A stretch of 64,000 nucleotides of DNA from contig CACEDG010000001.1 in NCBI GenBank assembly GCA_902558225.1, forward strand, positions 1 to 64,000, written 5' to 3'. The stretch is from an uncultured Pelagibacteraceae bacterium. GTDB taxonomy: Bacteria > Pseudomonadota > Alphaproteobacteria > Pelagibacterales > Pelagibacteraceae. The first letter of the stretch is position 1; each line of letters starts with the position of its first letter. Position numbers and translations under genes: made by a program. A model generated the notes under the pieces. The model was not told where the DNA came from. It saw nothing but the letters and a program-made list of their open reading frames with translations, and did not search any database. Of this stretch, positions 14,947 to 22,172 are shown one piece after another.

Positions 14947-14965
14947 CGACGACTTGTCGTAGGCT

Positions 14966-15166
14966 TCAAAAAGTGAGTTTAAAAGTGTCTATGTCATACG
15001 AGGCAAAACGACAGAACCATCTTAATTTTTAACGAAAATTAAAAACAAGTATCAATCATCATATTCTGTCAAACAACACTCTAAATCGTTCTATTGTCTG
15101 TCAAACAAAGTCAAACTATACTATTAAAAAAACAATATAATAAAGGGAAAGAGAAAATTCGTGTGT
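14966..15166 (+). other. gene-free right end of the element with arm-type repeats and possible outward promoter
   Basis: No ORF worth naming. TGTCAAAC occurs at 15067-15074 and 15099-15106, with GTCAAAC at 15110-15116, mirroring the left-end set. TTAATTTT-TAACG-AAAATTAA (15022-15042) is a perfect AT hairpin. TATAAT at 15136-15141 could serve as a -10 box reading out towards the acyl-CoA synthetase gene, though no good -35 is seen. ATTCGTGT (15157-15164) is the inverted partner of the left-end arm. Confidence 0.6.
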
Positions 15167-15221
15167 GACTCAAAATCGTGTTTCGCAAGAAGTGAGAGTT
15201 CGATTCTCTCTTCGCCCACCA
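15167..15221 (+). pseudogene. 3' half of host tRNA-Leu(CAA) (attR side)
   Basis: From the core GACTCAAAA (15167-15175) the sequence continues with the anticodon-stem strand TCGTG, a variable arm TTTC-GCAA-GAA, T arm GAGAG/CTCTC with TTCGATT, the 3' acceptor TTCGCCC, A73 and CCA (15219-15221). No 5' half is found in the 200 bases upstream. It pairs perfectly with the half at 3515-3553. The acyl-CoA synthetase gene starts 4 bases later. Confidence 0.95.
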
Positions 15222-15225
15222 AATT

Positions 15226-16926
15226 ATGGAATTAAATAAGATTAACAGTTTAGTAGAGCTTTTTTTTAAAAAATACGAGGAAATAAGTAAGACTTCTGAT
15301 CAACAATTTTTAAATTGGCTAAAAGAAAGTGAAAAAAAAATCTTAACTTGGGGTGAAGTTGAGATAAAAGTTAAAGCTCTATCTGAGTATTTAAAAAAAG
15401 GCTTATCTAAAGGTGATAGATGCATTTTGTTATCTGAAAATCGACCAGAATGGTTAATTGCAGACTTAGCAATAATGAATGCTGGGGGAGTTACTGTTCC
15501 ACTGTTTACAACTTATTCAGAAAAAGATTATGAGTATATTATTGAAGATTGCGAACCAAAAATATGTATTGTCTCAAATAATATTCAATTGCAAAAAATA
15601 AAAAAATTTGTTTCTGAAAAAATAAAAATATTATCAATTGAAAATATTAGTAATGAAATTGAAAATATTGAAAATATTTTCCTTAGATATGAAAAAAAAG
15701 AAAATTTAGAAGTTCATTTAAACTTTAACCAAGAAATTCATAGAGATGATCTTGCATGCATAATTTATACATCTGGGACAACTGGTAATCCAAAAGGTGT
15801 AATGCTTAGTCATGGAGGTATTTTATCTAATTGCGAAGGAGCTGAGGAAATTTTAAAATCATTGGTAAAAAAAGACAAGCCGGTATTTTTAACTTGGCTT
15901 CCATTATCCCACTCATACGAACATACCGTTCAATATGTCCAAATTTCACTTGGTGCAAAAGTTTTTTATGCTGAAAGTTTGGAAAAATTACTTTTCAATA
16001 TGTCTATTGCAAAGCCAACAATTATGACAGCTGTTCCAAGATTTTACCAAAATTTATTTATTAAAATTTCAAATAATTTTTCAAAACAAAAAGGTTTAAA
16101 AAAGAAATTGATTGAAAACACTATTTTTTTTGGAACAAAAATATTGAAAAAAGAGAGATTAAATTTTAAGCAAAAAGTCATTAATTTTATTTGTGAGGTA
16201 ACCGTTAGAAAGAAAATAAAAAAACAATTTGGAGGTAGATTAAAAGCTTTTGTTTCTGGAGGTGGTGCTTTGGATCAAAAAATTGGTGAATTTTTGAATT
16301 CAGTTGGTTTACCTACCTTACAAGGCTATGGATTAACAGAGACATCTCCAGTCGTGAGTTGTAACGTTCCTGGAAACATTCAAATTGAAACAGTTGGTCC
16401 GCCTTTTAAAACTAATCAAGTTAAAATCGCTTATGATGGCGAAATTTTAGTTAAGGGGGAAAATGTTATGCTTGGCTACTGGAATATGAAAAAAGAAACA
16501 GAAGAAGTTATTGTAGATGGATGGTTGCACACAGGAGATATCGGAGAAATTACGAGAGATGGAAATTTAAAAATAACTGATAGAAAGAAAGAAATCATTG
16601 TTAATCTTGGTGGTGATAATATTTCACCATCAAAAATTGAAAATTTGTTATGTTTAAATGAAAAAATTAAACAAAGTTACGTTTATGGGGATAAAAAAAC
16701 TTATTTAGTAGCACTAATTGTAAGTGAAAGTTCAGATTATAAAAAAGACATAGAAATTTATTTAGAAAAATTAAATAAAAGTTTATCATTGGTTGAAAAA
16801 GTTAAAAAATTTAAATTAATTAATGATGAATTTACTATTGAAAATGGAATGTTAACACCAACTTTAAAATTAAAAAGAAAAAAAATTTTAGAAAAATATA
16901 AAGAAGATTTAGAAAAACTTTATTAA
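15226..16926 (+). CDS. long-chain acyl-CoA synthetase (AMP-forming)
   Basis: A 566-residue adenylate-forming enzyme with the P-loop-like IIYTSGTTGNPKGVMLSHGG (near residues 178-197), LQGYGLTETSPVVS and the hinge region GWLHTGDIGEITRDGNLKITDRKKEIIV. These fit FadD-like long-chain fatty acid CoA ligases, which activate fatty acids with ATP and CoA at the membrane. The ATG is only 4 bases after the tRNA 3' half, so in the uninterrupted chromosome the gene probably shared the tRNA transcript. The element now separates it from that promoter. Confidence 0.88.
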   Translation: MELNKINSLVELFFKKYEEISKTSDQQFLNWLKESEKKILTWGEVEIKVKALSEYLKKGLSKGDRCILLSENRPEWLIADLAIMNAGGVTVPLFTTYSEKDYEYIIEDCEPKICIVSNNIQLQKIKKFVSEKIKILSIENISNEIENIENIFLRYEKKENLEVHLNFNQEIHRDDLACIIYTSGTTGNPKGVMLSHGGILSNCEGAEEILKSLVKKDKPVFLTWLPLSHSYEHTVQYVQISLGAKVFYAESLEKLLFNMSIAKPTIMTAVPRFYQNLFIKISNNFSKQKGLKKKLIENTIFFGTKILKKERLNFKQKVINFICEVTVRKKIKKQFGGRLKAFVSGGGALDQKIGEFLNSVGLPTLQGYGLTETSPVVSCNVPGNIQIETVGPPFKTNQVKIAYDGEILVKGENVMLGYWNMKKETEEVIVDGWLHTGDIGEITRDGNLKITDRKKEIIVNLGGDNISPSKIENLLCLNEKIKQSYVYGDKKTYLVALIVSESSDYKKDIEIYLEKLNKSLSLVEKVKKFKLINDEFTIENGMLTPTLKLKRKKILEKYKEDLEKLY

Positions 16927-17044
16927 TTTTATCAAGTAATATGTTTATAAAGCGCATAAACACTAACTTTTTTACACTTTTAAATCATAATTAATTAATT
17001 TTATTTAAAATTAATTTTTGAAAATTTTTATATTAATTAAAGAA

Positions 17045-17101
17045 TTGACATAACGTGTATAAAAAAATAAAAATAACATAACAGCGAATCATTTTGATTC
17101 G
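17045..17101 (+). promoter_or_regulatory. putative promoter and leader hairpin of the 25-residue peptide gene
   Basis: TTGACA at 17045-17050 is a consensus -35 box; an AT-only stretch about 16-17 bases later offers a weak -10. CGAATCA-TTT-TGATTCG (17085-17101) is a perfect 7-bp hairpin in the presumed 5' leader, 26 bases before the ATG. Such leader hairpins often stabilise abundant small transcripts. Confidence 0.4.
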
Positions 17102-17126
17102 TCTAACTTAAAAAAGGGAGCTAAAG

Positions 17127-17204
17127 ATGCCTAAGAGAAGAAAAAAAGCAAAGAAAGCTAAGAAAAAAGCTAAGAAAAAAGCTAAGAAAAGAAGAAGAAG
17201 ATAA
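17127..17204 (+). CDS. 25-residue Lys/Ala/Arg peptide
   Basis: The ATG follows GGGAG with ideal spacing. The peptide is MPKRR, then repeated A-K-K(-K) units, then RRRR, with 21 of 25 residues Lys, Arg or Ala. The unit resembles the C-terminal repeats of bacterial H1-like histones. It has its own promoter-like sequence, leader hairpin and terminator, so it appears to be an independent expressed gene. It might be a nucleic-acid compacting or ribosome-associated peptide. No identified homologue; the function is unknown. Confidence 0.65.
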   Translation: MPKRRKKAKKAKKKAKKKAKKRRRR

Positions 17205-17225
17205 AAACTTAGTATTCTTTATTAA

Positions 17226-17261
17226 AAACGCTTCTCATAACTTTATGTGTGAGAGGCGTTT
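17226..17261 (+). terminator. intrinsic terminator shared by the small peptide gene and carD
   Basis: AAACGCTTCTCA (17226-17237) pairs with TGAGAGGCGTTT (17250-17261), a 12-bp stem with one G-U, followed by a run of T on the plus strand and preceded by T's on the minus strand when read from carD. It lies between the two convergent genes and should work both ways. Confidence 0.85.
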
Positions 17262-17263
17262 TT

Positions 17264-18142
17264 TTATTCATCTAAATTTTCATCTGGTTCTGTTAATGGC
17301 TCCTCCTCAGGAAGATCAGTATTTACTTCTTCTGTTTTTGATTGAGCTGTTTGTGTTTTATTAACATTCTCTTGATTTCTTTTTAACGCTTTATCAAGTT
17401 TTTTTTGAGTATCTTCTAAAGAAAGGTTTAAGATTATTTGAAATTCAGTAAGTATTCTTTCATAAGCCTTTTCAAATAGTTGTCTCTCACTATAGGATTG
17501 GTCAACCATTAGATCATCACCTTTATTTAAATCTCTAACAACTTCTGCTAGTTCATAAATTTTACCTGATGAAATTTTTGCTTCGTACTCTTGTGCTCGC
17601 CTACTCCACATGGATCTTTTTATTTTAGGCTTACTTTTTAGTATTGAAATGCACTTATTTACTTGATTGATAGTTGCTAAGGGCCTTAAATGAGATTGTT
17701 TGTTTACTGGACAATAACCTGTTGCTCTATCTTTATCGTAAGAAAGAACATAGCTTTCTAGTTCAATTCCACCTATAGTAGTTTTTTTAAAATCTATTAT
17801 TTTACAAACCCCATGTTTTGGATAAACTACAAATTCTTTAACTTTATACTCTCTCTTTTGAGTTTCTTGTTTTTTAATTTTTTTAATTTCCGGTTTAGCT
17901 TCATTATTTTTTGTAATTCTTAAACTATCATTTTTTTGTTCGGTTGTTTTGATTTCTGATTTAGAGGTTTTTTTTAAAGGTATTTTTTTAGTTTTAATTG
18001 ATTTTTTTGGTAACTTATTGATCTTCTTTTTTACTTTTTTAAGTTTGATGATTTTTTTTGTTTTTATCTTTTTTTTTGATTTAGTAACCTTATTTTTTTT
18101 AAAGGTTTTCTTTAAAATACTTTTCAAACTTATTTTTTTCAT
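17264..18142 (-). CDS. carD: CarD-family transcription regulator with long basic N terminus
   Basis: A 292-residue protein. Residues about 100-160 ([18 protein letters not shown] to SHLRPLAT) form the RNA-polymerase-interacting CarD/TRCF-RID domain, followed by the helical DNA-binding domain ([34 protein letters not shown]). CarD stabilises open promoter complexes. The first 95 residues are almost wholly Lys/Thr/Ser/Ile, longer than the roughly 160-residue CarD of other bacteria. The start overlaps the fdxA end by 44 bases, a sizeable overlap; a non-ATG start further downstream is possible. Confidence 0.85.
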   Translation of the reverse strand: MKKISLKSILKKTFKKNKVTKSKKKIKTKKIIKLKKVKKKINKLPKKSIKTKKIPLKKTSKSEIKTTEQKNDSLRITKNNEAKPEIKKIKKQETQKREYKVKEFVVYPKHGVCKIIDFKKTTIGGIELESYVLSYDKDRATGYCPVNKQSHLRPLATINQVNKCISILKSKPKIKRSMWSRRAQEYEAKISSGKIYELAEVVRDLNKGDDLMVDQSYSERQLFEKAYERILTEFQIILNLSLEDTQKKLDKALKRNQENVNKTQTAQSKTEEVNTDLPEEEPLTEPDENLDE

Positions 18143-18425
18143 CTTTGTATTTCATATGATCCGACGGTGGATCTTTTTTTTCACTTATGTTCGGCCATAT
18201 TTCAGAGTATTCCTTGTTTATCTTTAGCCACTTCTCAATTCCAGGCTCTGTGTCTGCTTTAATTGCATCAACAGGACACTCAGGCTCACAAACGCCACAA
18301 TCTATACACTCATCCGGTTTAATTACAAGCATATTTTTTCCTTCATAAAAACAATCAACGGGACATACATCAACACAGTCCATTAATTTACATTTAATAC
18401 ACTTTTCGTTTACCACATACGTCAT
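18099..18425 (-). CDS. fdxA: FdxA-type 7Fe/8Fe ferredoxin
   Basis: A 108-residue ferredoxin with [17 protein letters not shown] near residues 9-25 and [16 protein letters not shown] near 40-55, the two cluster-binding motifs of the [3Fe-4S][4Fe-4S] FdxA family. Length and C-terminal tail fit. It acts as a cytoplasmic electron carrier. It sits next to carD as in many alphaproteobacteria and is separated from the TerB-like gene by a one-base stop/start overlap. Confidence 0.92.
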   Translation of the reverse strand: MTYVVNEKCIKCKLMDCVDVCPVDCFYEGKNMLVIKPDECIDCGVCEPECPVDAIKADTEPGIEKWLKINKEYSEIWPNISEKKDPPSDHMKYKDEKNKFEKYFKENL

Positions 18426-18826
18426 TATGAATTTTCTTTTTTGATTTTTTCTTTGATATCGCCCATAGTCTTATTGTCAATATATAATAATCCAGCCAGT
18501 CTTCTCATTAAATTTGTTTCGTATATATCCGCTTCCTTGTTAGAATAAATTATTTGCCATAATGTCTCAATTATTTGAATTTTTTTATTTTCGTCCATAT
18601 TTTTAACTTCTCTAGTAAAATCTAAAATTTGGTTAGCATTTTCCTCCATTAATTTTCCATCATTAATAATACTTTCTAAACTTTGATTTTCAGCACCAAG
18701 TTTCAGAAGAGCTTCTCTTATTATTTTTTCCTCTGTTTTTGAAAAATTTTCATCAATTTTTGCAGCATGAATCAATAATGAAGCTATCTTTATAAAATTT
18801 TTATTTTTATTTTTATCAAACAACAT
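18425..18826 (-). CDS. TerB-like helical protein
   Basis: A 133-residue all-helical protein with [29 protein letters not shown] near residues 11-39 and a second acidic-helix repeat ([20 protein letters not shown]), the two-repeat layout of the TerB domain with its conserved D/E pairs. TerB proteins are associated with metal binding and membrane stress. It lies between the helicase and fdxA with minimal gaps, so the four genes are one operon. Confidence 0.7.
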   Translation of the reverse strand: MLFDKNKNKNFIKIASLLIHAAKIDENFSKTEEKIIREALLKLGAENQSLESIINDGKLMEENANQILDFTREVKNMDENKKIQIIETLWQIIYSNKEADIYETNLMRRLAGLLYIDNKTMGDIKEKIKKENS

Positions 18827-18831
18827 ATTTT

Positions 18832-21309
18832 TTAATTTAGGTTTAAATTTTTTAGGACATTAAAAGGACTTTCTTTTGAGACCTTCTTATCACTTTTTTT
18901 GAAATTCTTTCTAGGTTTATATTTAAAAAAAAGATTATCTTCTTTTTCTATAACATTGTAATTCATATTCTTTATTAGTTTTTTGAAATTATCTTTACTA
19001 CAACCAAGTAAATTTAACATTCCTGCGGTCAATCTGATCTCTTTTTTATTTTCAGTTTTTGAATTAATGATTTGTACAAATAATCTTTCCAAAATATCAA
19101 TTCTTACATAAATATTTTCAAATTTTTCAAACCCACAAAGCAACATAAAGTTTCTATTTGTTATCTTATCGTCATTTACAAAGTTCAAACCAAAAATTGG
19201 TGGTTTCAAATTATAAAATTTTTGATGAAAATTTTTCCATAGCAAAGTTCTTAATGACACTGCTTCTGGTTTAATTAATTTATGTAAATATATATGATAT
19301 CTGCCGAATTTTACACCGAGATCTCTAAGTATTTTTCTCTCACTTTGCTCCAATCCATTTAAATATTCATTAACTTGATCTCTTTTCAATACACCGTTAT
19401 TTTCGTAAAGTTGATACGCAAGTGCTTTTATTGAGGAGTTTTTTTCTTTTAAATTTTTTAATTCAATAAGGCTATTTAAAATTGTATAAATTTTATTTTT
19501 TAACCATTTTTCCAAAAAATTGATTAATTCTTTTCTTTGATCTTGTTCTAACATATCATCAACAATCAGCTCAATGTTTGGATTTAAATAATCCTTTCCT
19601 GGTATTATTTTTGCAATTTGTGACTTATTCCAATAAATTTTAAAATCATTAGTTAAATCAATTAATCCTGTTTCAGTTATAACTTTGATTCTTCTTTGAA
19701 GTTCTGGACCTATAGTTTGTCTTGCTGCTTTTTTTAGAGATTTTATGTCAGTCTCTAGTGCTCCTTTTTTTAAGTCTAATTCTAATTTTAATCCATTAAT
19801 TTTTCCAATGAATTGATTATCAATCATAACCTCATTGTTTTCTAAAATTTTTGTTTCAAATTCCATATCTTGTTTTAAGCCTCTTGCTAATACACTTGCT
19901 CTTTTGTCAATAAAAGTTTTTGTAAGTTCCTCATGAAGTCTATCTGATAGTTTGTCTTCCAATATTTTTGTTTTCTCTATCCAATAATTTTGATTATTTA
20001 CCCAATTATTTTTATTTGAAACATAAGACCAAGTTCTTACATTTGCAATTCTATTTGATAAAGAATCTACATTTCCCTCTAATTTATTAAGTTTCATCAG
20101 CTGAAGATGCATAAAATCTTCCGATATTCTTTGATTTTTAGAAATTAGAAATTTGAAAACATTCTCTATTACTTGATAATGATTTCCGTAGGTTTTTTTT
20201 ACAAAATCTGGTATTTGACAACATTCCCACAACAATTCTAATTTTCCTTTGTTAAATCGATTAGCTTGAAAGCCCTTCTCTCTAAGAAAAAATTTTAGAG
20301 CTTTTTCATCCTCACGTTCGTAAATCTTTCTTAACCATCCTTGATCAGGTTTTTTATCTAAAGATTTTATAAGAGCCTTAGGGTTATTAAAATTCAAATC
20401 TGAGTTTCTCCAATATAAAGACTGTATTTCTTCGAATTTATGGTTCTCTAATAATTCGACTTCTTCGGAATTAATTTCTTTACACTGACCAGTTATTCCA
20501 AACCCACCATTATTTAAATATCTTCCTGCTCTACCTGCGATTTGTCCAATTTCTGATAAATTAAGTTTTCTCAATTTTCTTCCATCAAATTTTTTTAAAT
20601 TAGAAAAATAAACATAATCAAGATCCATATTTATCCCCATTCCAATAGCATCAGTTGCAACTAGAAAATCTACATCTCCTGATTGGTATAATTCAACTTG
20701 TGAATTTCTTGTTTTAGGACTTAATGATCCCATTACAATAGCTGCACCACCCTTTTGTCTTCTGATTAATTCAGCGATAGCATATACTTCCTCTGCTGAA
20801 AACGCTATGATAGCTGTTTTTCTTTGGATTCTTGAAATTTTTTTGTGTCCTTCATAAGCAAGTTTAGATAATCGATTTCTATTTATAAATTCGATATCAT
20901 CTTTTAAATTTGAGATAATATTTTTTATAGTATTTGAACCCATTAACATTGTTAATCTAGCTCCTCTTAAATTTAATAATCTATCAGTAAAAATATGACC
21001 ACGTTCGTGATCAGCACACATTTGAATCTCATCTATACCTACAAAATCTAATTGTTTATCAATCGGCATTGACTCAACAGTGCACAAAAAATATTTTGCA
21101 TTAGAAGGAATTATCTTTTCCTCACCAGTGATTAGGGCAACTTTATCTAAATTAACTTTTTTTATAACTTTGTCATAAACTTCTCTAGCTAGTAACCTTA
21201 ATGGGAAACCTATCATTCCTGAATCAAAAGATAGCATAGTCTCAATAGCCAGATGAGTTTTGCCCGTATTTGTTGGGCCTAGGATAGCTGTAATTTTATT
21301 TTTTATCAT
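18832..21309 (-). CDS. SUV3-like ATP-dependent RNA helicase
   Basis: An 825-residue superfamily 2 helicase. Walker A is GPTNTGKTHLA near residue 10, the DExH-like box is VGIDEIQM, a SSNTIK-type motif III follows, and QIAGRAGRY is motif VI. These and the order match the Suv3/mitochondrial degradosome helicase family common in alphaproteobacteria. It presumably unwinds structured RNA during decay. The C-terminal 350 residues are family-specific and end in a basic tail. First gene of the carD operon. Confidence 0.87.
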   Translation of the reverse strand: MIKNKITAILGPTNTGKTHLAIETMLSFDSGMIGFPLRLLAREVYDKVIKKVNLDKVALITGEEKIIPSNAKYFLCTVESMPIDKQLDFVGIDEIQMCADHERGHIFTDRLLNLRGARLTMLMGSNTIKNIISNLKDDIEFINRNRLSKLAYEGHKKISRIQRKTAIIAFSAEEVYAIAELIRRQKGGAAIVMGSLSPKTRNSQVELYQSGDVDFLVATDAIGMGINMDLDYVYFSNLKKFDGRKLRKLNLSEIGQIAGRAGRYLNNGGFGITGQCKEINSEEVELLENHKFEEIQSLYWRNSDLNFNNPKALIKSLDKKPDQGWLRKIYEREDEKALKFFLREKGFQANRFNKGKLELLWECCQIPDFVKKTYGNHYQVIENVFKFLISKNQRISEDFMHLQLMKLNKLEGNVDSLSNRIANVRTWSYVSNKNNWVNNQNYWIEKTKILEDKLSDRLHEELTKTFIDKRASVLARGLKQDMEFETKILENNEVMIDNQFIGKINGLKLELDLKKGALETDIKSLKKAARQTIGPELQRRIKVITETGLIDLTNDFKIYWNKSQIAKIIPGKDYLNPNIELIVDDMLEQDQRKELINFLEKWLKNKIYTILNSLIELKNLKEKNSSIKALAYQLYENNGVLKRDQVNEYLNGLEQSERKILRDLGVKFGRYHIYLHKLIKPEAVSLRTLLWKNFHQKFYNLKPPIFGLNFVNDDKITNRNFMLLCGFEKFENIYVRIDILERLFVQIINSKTENKKEIRLTAGMLNLLGCSKDNFKKLIKNMNYNVIEKEDNLFFKYKPRKNFKKSDKKVSKESPFNVLKNLNLN

Positions 21310-21494
21310 TTCTACTTTTGGTATACTTTAATTTTTATCTACCAGATGTAGTTACCGCTAAAGAACAAATATAGACTAAAACATGACCGAATCGTAAGGT
21401 AAAAAGTTCTCATTTTAATATTTATAATTTAATTTAACATAATAAAATTCAGTTCTCTAATTTAAATTATTAAAAAGTTTAATTATACAATTCT

Positions 21495-21905
21495 TTAATT
21501 AGAAGGTTTCGTTTTTAAAACTTTCCAAATCCCTGACGCTGAAGTAATTATTTTATCATTACAGCTCAACTCGCAAAATAAAAATACGAGCGTTTTTGTT
21601 TTTTTTAATATTTTAACTTTACCATTAATTTCGTCGTTAATTTTTGATGAGCCAATAAATTGTATGTCTAAAGAAATTGTTACACAAGGAGCATTATGAA
21701 CAGATCGATGTGCTGCTGTACCGGCGCCAGCATCAATTAGTGCTGATAAATAACCTCCATGAGTAATACCTGCAGCGTTAAGATGATTTTTATTTATTAT
21801 TGATTTAAATTCATATTCATTTTCAGAAATATTTCTAAATAAAACTCCACCATTGTGTTTCATAAAACCTGGATTAATACTTATTTGTTCAAACTCAGTA
21901 GACAT
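21495..21905 (-). CDS. hotdog-fold thioesterase (PaaI-like)
   Basis: A 136-residue protein with NAAGITHGGYLSALIDAGAGTAAHR, the HGG...D helix of PaaI/YbgC-like acyl-CoA thioesterases, then beta strands. It hydrolyses small acyl-CoA or aryl-CoA thioesters. Length is normal. It precedes the tRNA-Arg region on the same strand. The 185 bases downstream towards the helicase gene hold no feature that I can name. Confidence 0.8.
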   Translation of the reverse strand: MSTEFEQISINPGFMKHNGGVLFRNISENEYEFKSIINKNHLNAAGITHGGYLSALIDAGAGTAAHRSVHNAPCVTISLDIQFIGSSKINDEINGKVKILKKTKTLVFLFCELSCNDKIITSASGIWKVLKTKPSN

Positions 21906-21911
21906 AATTTT

Positions 21912-22010
21912 TTATAATATAAAAGTTAAAATTAATATAACTACAAAAATAAAAATAAAAAAATATATTACTGACATTTGAAGAGATATTCTTTTTAACC
22001 ATTTAAACAT
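21912..22010 (-). CDS. small membrane peptide, 32 residues
   Basis: AAGGAATT precedes the ATG. The product has a basic amphipathic start (MFKWLKRISLQM) and one long hydrophobic helix to the end, as in many single-span small membrane proteins. It lies between the tRNA-Arg and the thioesterase gene, 7 bases before the latter's start. Coding status is uncertain at this length. Confidence 0.4.
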   Translation of the reverse strand: MFKWLKRISLQMSVIYFFIFIFVVILILTFIL

Positions 22011-22025
22011 AATAATTCCTTTTAA

Positions 22026-22102
22026 TGGTGCGCCTGCTAGGAGTCGAACCCAGAACCTCCTGGTCCGTAGCCAAGCGCTCTATCCAATTGAGCTACAGGC
22101 GC
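22026..22102 (-). tRNA. tRNA-Arg(ACG)
   Basis: A 77-base tRNA with acceptor GCGCCTG/CAGGCGC, D arm GCTC/GAGC, anticodon stem CTTGG/CCAGG with loop CTACGGA (anticodon ACG), T arm CTGGG/CCTAG with TTCGACT, A73 and encoded CCA. A34 would be deaminated to inosine to read CGU, CGC and CGA. Confidence 0.95.
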
Positions 22103-22172
22103 ATTTATAAATATAATGTTTATAGTATATCAATTTTTAGTGTATTTTAATGATAAGATTAATTTAAAATTT

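Larger units (their letters stand above)
3898..14960 (+). repeat. dispersed palindrome ACGAC-N5-GTCGT, eight copies
   Basis: Perfect copies start at 3898, 5394, 8463, 9290, 9436, 11607, 13203 and 14946, each a 5-bp inverted repeat around a 5-base centre. Most centres read GANNN on one strand. Copies at 5394, 8463, 9290, 13203 and 14946 are followed by AGGCT and also belong to the ACGAC-N10-AGGCT family. Those at 3898, 9436 and 11607 are not, and they lie in frames where they encode ND-x-SS. I saw none outside the element. Possible roles are a protein-binding site, methylation site or recombination site. Confidence 0.8.
4274..14965 (+). repeat. strand-polar bipartite motif ACGAC-N10-AGGCT, twelve exact copies
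   Basis: Exact copies start at 4274, 5394, 5912, 7926, 8463, 9290, 9565, 10578, 11415, 12485, 13203 and 14946. One-mismatch copies start at 6788 (CGGCT) and 14183 (TGGCT). Every AGGCT I find in the element has ACGAC exactly 15 bases upstream, and all are on the plus strand even where genes run the other way. Four copies continue as AGGCTTCAA. Spacing between copies is about 0.3-1.2 kb. Many sit at gene ends or starts: after the stops of the integrase, the 12478 gene and the 14137 gene, and across the starts of the Rep-like, methyltransferase and 12478 genes. Function unknown. Confidence 0.9.
3545..15175 (+). mobile_element. 11.6-kb integrative element inserted in tRNA-Leu(CAA), carrying its own tRNA-Leu(CAA)
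   Basis: The element is bounded by the direct repeat GACTCAAAA (3545-3553 and 15167-15175), which is the anticodon loop of the split host tRNA. It encodes a tyrosine integrase at the left end, a possible Rep protein, a ribbon-helix-helix protein, a serine recombinase, a methyltransferase, a DUF3102-like protein, small exported proteins and a complete tRNA-Leu(CAA). I see no capsid, portal, terminase, coupling protein or relaxosome genes, so it is not a recognisable prophage or conjugative element. It could be a replicating integrative plasmid or a satellite that borrows another vehicle. GCG, GCC and TCG codons are conspicuous in it and scarce in the flanking genes, as expected for transfer. 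Confidence 0.93.

Noticed and set aside
4274..14965. Polar motif as ordinary transcription terminators
   Set aside because: The ACGAC/GTCGT stem has only five pairs, no T-run follows, several copies lack the GTCGT half, and orientation ignores gene direction.
3545..15175. Prophage or conjugative element
   Set aside because: No capsid, portal, terminase, tail, lysis, type IV secretion or coupling-protein gene is recognisable in the 11.6 kb.
3515..15221. A giant self-splicing intron in the anticodon loop of tRNA-Leu
   Set aside because: Group I introns do occur in tRNA-Leu anticodon loops, but this insert is 11.6 kb, multigenic, carries an integrase and has att-type direct repeats and arm sites. 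No intron core is visible at either end.
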